Shown here piece by piece: positions 61,980 through 64,000 of a DNA stretch of 64,000 nucleotides. A model generated the notes under the pieces. The model was given only the letters and a program-made list of their open reading frames with translations, was not told the origin of the DNA and searched no databases. The translations under genes were made by a program, and so were the position numbers. Location of the stretch: positions 93,839,795 to 93,903,794 of the forward strand of contig NC_134843.1 in the NCBI RefSeq assembly GCF_965363235.1. Reading direction: 5' to 3'. Positions within the stretch are counted from its first letter, which is position 1, and each line of letters begins with the position of its first letter. Source of the stretch: Mytilus galloprovincialis. Taxonomy: Eukaryota; Mollusca; Bivalvia; Mytilida; Mytilidae.

Positions 61980-63450
61980 ACTAAAAATAGAACTAGCGGG
62001 TTTTTTTTAATTACCTCCCCTTATATGATATCTTCTAAACCCTTATATTCCTTTAAAATACAAACTACAGAGTAAATATACACAATTTAACTTTGCACAT
62101 TCAAAATAGTAAATATTCTACATTAAAACTTCATTTATTATATGAATTAGCAAATTAATTAGCAAAAAAATAGTTTAATACACACCTTTCTAGATAACCA
62201 ACTACACTGTCAAAATATATAAAATAAAATAATCATCTGTAACTTGAAATTAAGGATACGATTTTTACACTTCAAACGTACACAGGTTGTACGTCTTATA
62301 TAATATTTTAATTAATCAAAATCTCTTTAATAACAATAAGCTGGAACACAGACATAATGAACGAATGAATGAATCTTTATCTCCTCCATGTGTATGAAGA
62401 TTTTGCATACAAAAAAGAAACAAGTAATTATTTACACATTAAACAAAATATCATACATTTTAATAACCAATGAAAATTTGCTATTGTTCAGCGGCGGATC
62501 TTTTGGAATATAGCCCAAGTGTGAAAATAATTCATAGGAAATTGACCATCACCAAAATGAATCATTATAGTTTAGACATTGTTTAGCTTTGTATATAATC
62601 TAGATACAAAGACTTTGCAAATATTTTTTTGGCTCAACCATTTTCAAGTTTTCGTATAAAAATGGAATTTAAGTTTATTATCTAACAATAATAACTTTCA
62701 GGTTAAAAATATAGACAAAGACATACAATATTTACCAGTGTTATCGTCTGTGAAAAAGTAAGACAACATATCAAATTACAGTAATGTGCATAAGTTCTTT
62801 TGTAAGGACTAGAAAATAAATTCTATATGATCAGATATTATCTGGATATTTTCAGTTATAAGTAAAATTGAATATATAAATAAACAGAACTGGTCGCTTG
62901 GGAAATGAGTGATTTAGCACTTGAAAATACTGCGAAGGTTTTGTAAATAAATTTTTCATTGGCATAACATGATAGATAGTTGAAGTGCATGTTTTTCTTA
63001 ATTAGCATCACTATACAGGTTACAAAAAAGAAACAAAGACTAATTTTTATATTGAAATCTATTATCATTTTTATGGCTTCTTCCGACATCTGTGTCAAGT
63101 CCTTATAAAAAGCAAGCAGTATCTGTTAATAAGATCCGTCATAAACCTCATCACCCTCTTTACCAAACCAAATAAACAAAGACACATATTTCAACTTTGT
63201 TGTGGCATCTAAAAAAATAACAAATTCAGCTTTTTGAAGAAACAAAAGCTAGCTTTTGTTTATTCAGTTACCCGACTCTAACAGAGGTCGGACAGGGAAC
63301 TAGACCTATAAATACTTTGTTTACATATTTCTACTTACAGTATTTTTTCATATACATTTTTGTGAATTAGTTCAGTTATTTTCACATTTATTCCGTCTTA
63401 CAGAGGAAAAATTATATCTTAAGAAATTGCCAAATAAATGAACAGCCACG
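61980..63450. other. No gene recognised
   Basis: AT-rich sequence with only short ORFs. A degenerate 'gcggcggatcttttgg' at about 62493 resembles one end of the MITE at 41569-41725. Nothing else supportable. Confidence 0.4.
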
Positions 63451-63462
63451 TGACATGCTTTT

Positions 63463-63722
63463 ATATAAACGTGGACTTAGTTATATTATATCATTCCATC
63501 GAGAGTTCTCGAGCTGCCAAGCACTTTAGAGTCAGAGTATAGATATAGTTCTCGAGCTGCCAAGCACTTTAGAGTCAGAGTATATATATAGTTCTCGAGC
63601 TGCCAAGCACTTTAGAGTCAGAGTATATATATATAGTATACGGATCAGTTATATTCTATCATTCCATCGAGAGTTCTCGAGCTGCAAAGCACTTTAGAGT
63701 CAAAGTATATATAAACGGATCA
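63463..63722 (+). repeat. Quadruplicated block upstream of the U4 gene
   Basis: A 32-bp unit (TTCTCGAGCTGCCAAGCACT to AGAGTCAGAG) occurs four times at about 63504, 63549, 63592 and 63675, each followed by a TATATA stretch. A longer leader ('ttatatt.tatcattccatcg') precedes the first and fourth units. The last unit ends about 75 nt before U4. Because snRNA promoters use a proximal element near -55 and metazoan copies diverge, the unit may be a duplicated promoter element. Inference. Confidence 0.6.
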
Positions 63723-63779
63723 GCTTTGATAAAGTAAATGTAGTTTAAAACAAACAGTGTACACTGTACGTTATTCATT

Positions 63780-63920
63780 AGCTTTGCGCAGTGGCGGTAC
63801 CATAGCCGATGAGGTTTATCCGAGGCGTGGTTATTGCTAGTTGAAAACTATACCCAATACCCCGCGCTGATGCCTGAAATACGGCAGCAGTCGCAATTTC
63901 TGAACGCCTCTACGGAGGCA
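63780..63920 (+). ncRNA. U4: U4 spliceosomal snRNA
   Basis: Starts AGCTTTGCGCAGTGGCGGTA like metazoan U4 and keeps the 5' stem-loop with GAGGTTTATCCGAGGC, the CAATACCCCGC region, a central hairpin, an Sm-type site (AATTTCTGA) and the terminal GCCTC-TAC-GGAGGC hairpin; 141 nt. The 5' stem carries a paired change relative to human U4 (ACCA/TGGT in place of ATCG/CGAT), which keeps base pairing and argues for a working gene. U4 pairs with U6 in the tri-snRNP. Confidence 0.95.
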
Positions 63921-63925
63921 ATGAT

Positions 63926-63946
63926 ACACAATTAAATAAAGAAAAG
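63926..63946 (+). terminator. Possible snRNA 3' box
   Basis: The sequence CACAATTAAATAAAGAAAAG begins about 8 nt after the U4 3' hairpin, where metazoan Pol II snRNA genes carry a loosely defined 3' box (GTTT-N-AAA-R-AGA type). Match is weak but in the right place. Confidence 0.4.
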
Positions 63947-64000
63947 TCGACCAAACCAACTGCTTTGAAACATATGACAAAATGCTAAAGTAGTATTCAA

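Overview
This is an AT-rich, intron-rich animal window. It is almost certainly from a bivalve mollusc, probably a mussel (Mytilidae). The evidence is a vertebrate-like gene split into two dozen small exons, a metazoan U4 snRNA, and introns packed with short terminal-inverted-repeat elements, foldbacks and hairpin-ended repeats of kinds I associate with bivalve introns. The organism call rests on repeat style and protein similarity, not on a database match.

Region 1 (about 1-38.3 kb) is one gene on the minus strand. I could join 24 coding exons between 38151 and 2191 with correct splice sites and matching phases into a 769-residue orthologue of TRPC4AP (TRUSS), the substrate receptor of a CUL4-DDB1 ubiquitin ligase. 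Its introns hold at least four families of elements that end in a strong hairpin (called HT1-HT4 here), all lying in one orientation, antisense to the gene. They also hold several elements with exact target-site duplications and a nest of at least four DNA transposons in intron 1. The most unusual feature is that the end of an exon together with its splice site has been tandemly multiplied at three separate places: the donor of exon 20 (ten copies), the donor of exon 23 (three copies) and the acceptor of exon 6 (five to six copies).

Region 2 (38.3-45.5 kb) is intergenic, with MITE-sized elements, retroelement tails and a near-perfect 165-bp foldback. Region 3 (45.5-47.2 kb) holds a plus-strand gene for a basic 480-residue-class protein that I do not recognise. 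It has a spliced 5' leader, two upstream ORFs and a nearby polyadenylation signal.

Region 4 (47.2-63.4 kb) has no confident protein gene of the host. It is a repeat landscape: minisatellites, a Harbinger-like element, further inverted-repeat elements with target-site duplications, a tRNA-derived SINE duplicated head-to-head as a foldback, a LINE C-terminal fragment and a reverse-transcriptase-derived retroelement with its characteristic 3' tail. Region 5 (63.4-64.0 kb) is a U4 spliceosomal RNA gene on the plus strand, preceded by a quadruplicated sequence block that may be promoter-derived.

The protein genes and the U4 gene show no functional linkage beyond proximity. I did not see a new multi-gene system. 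The best candidates for something undescribed are the splice-junction minisatellites of TRPC4AP, the orientation bias and exact ends of the hairpin-terminated elements, and a 2.7-kb insertion bounded by a direct repeat of more than 110 bp.
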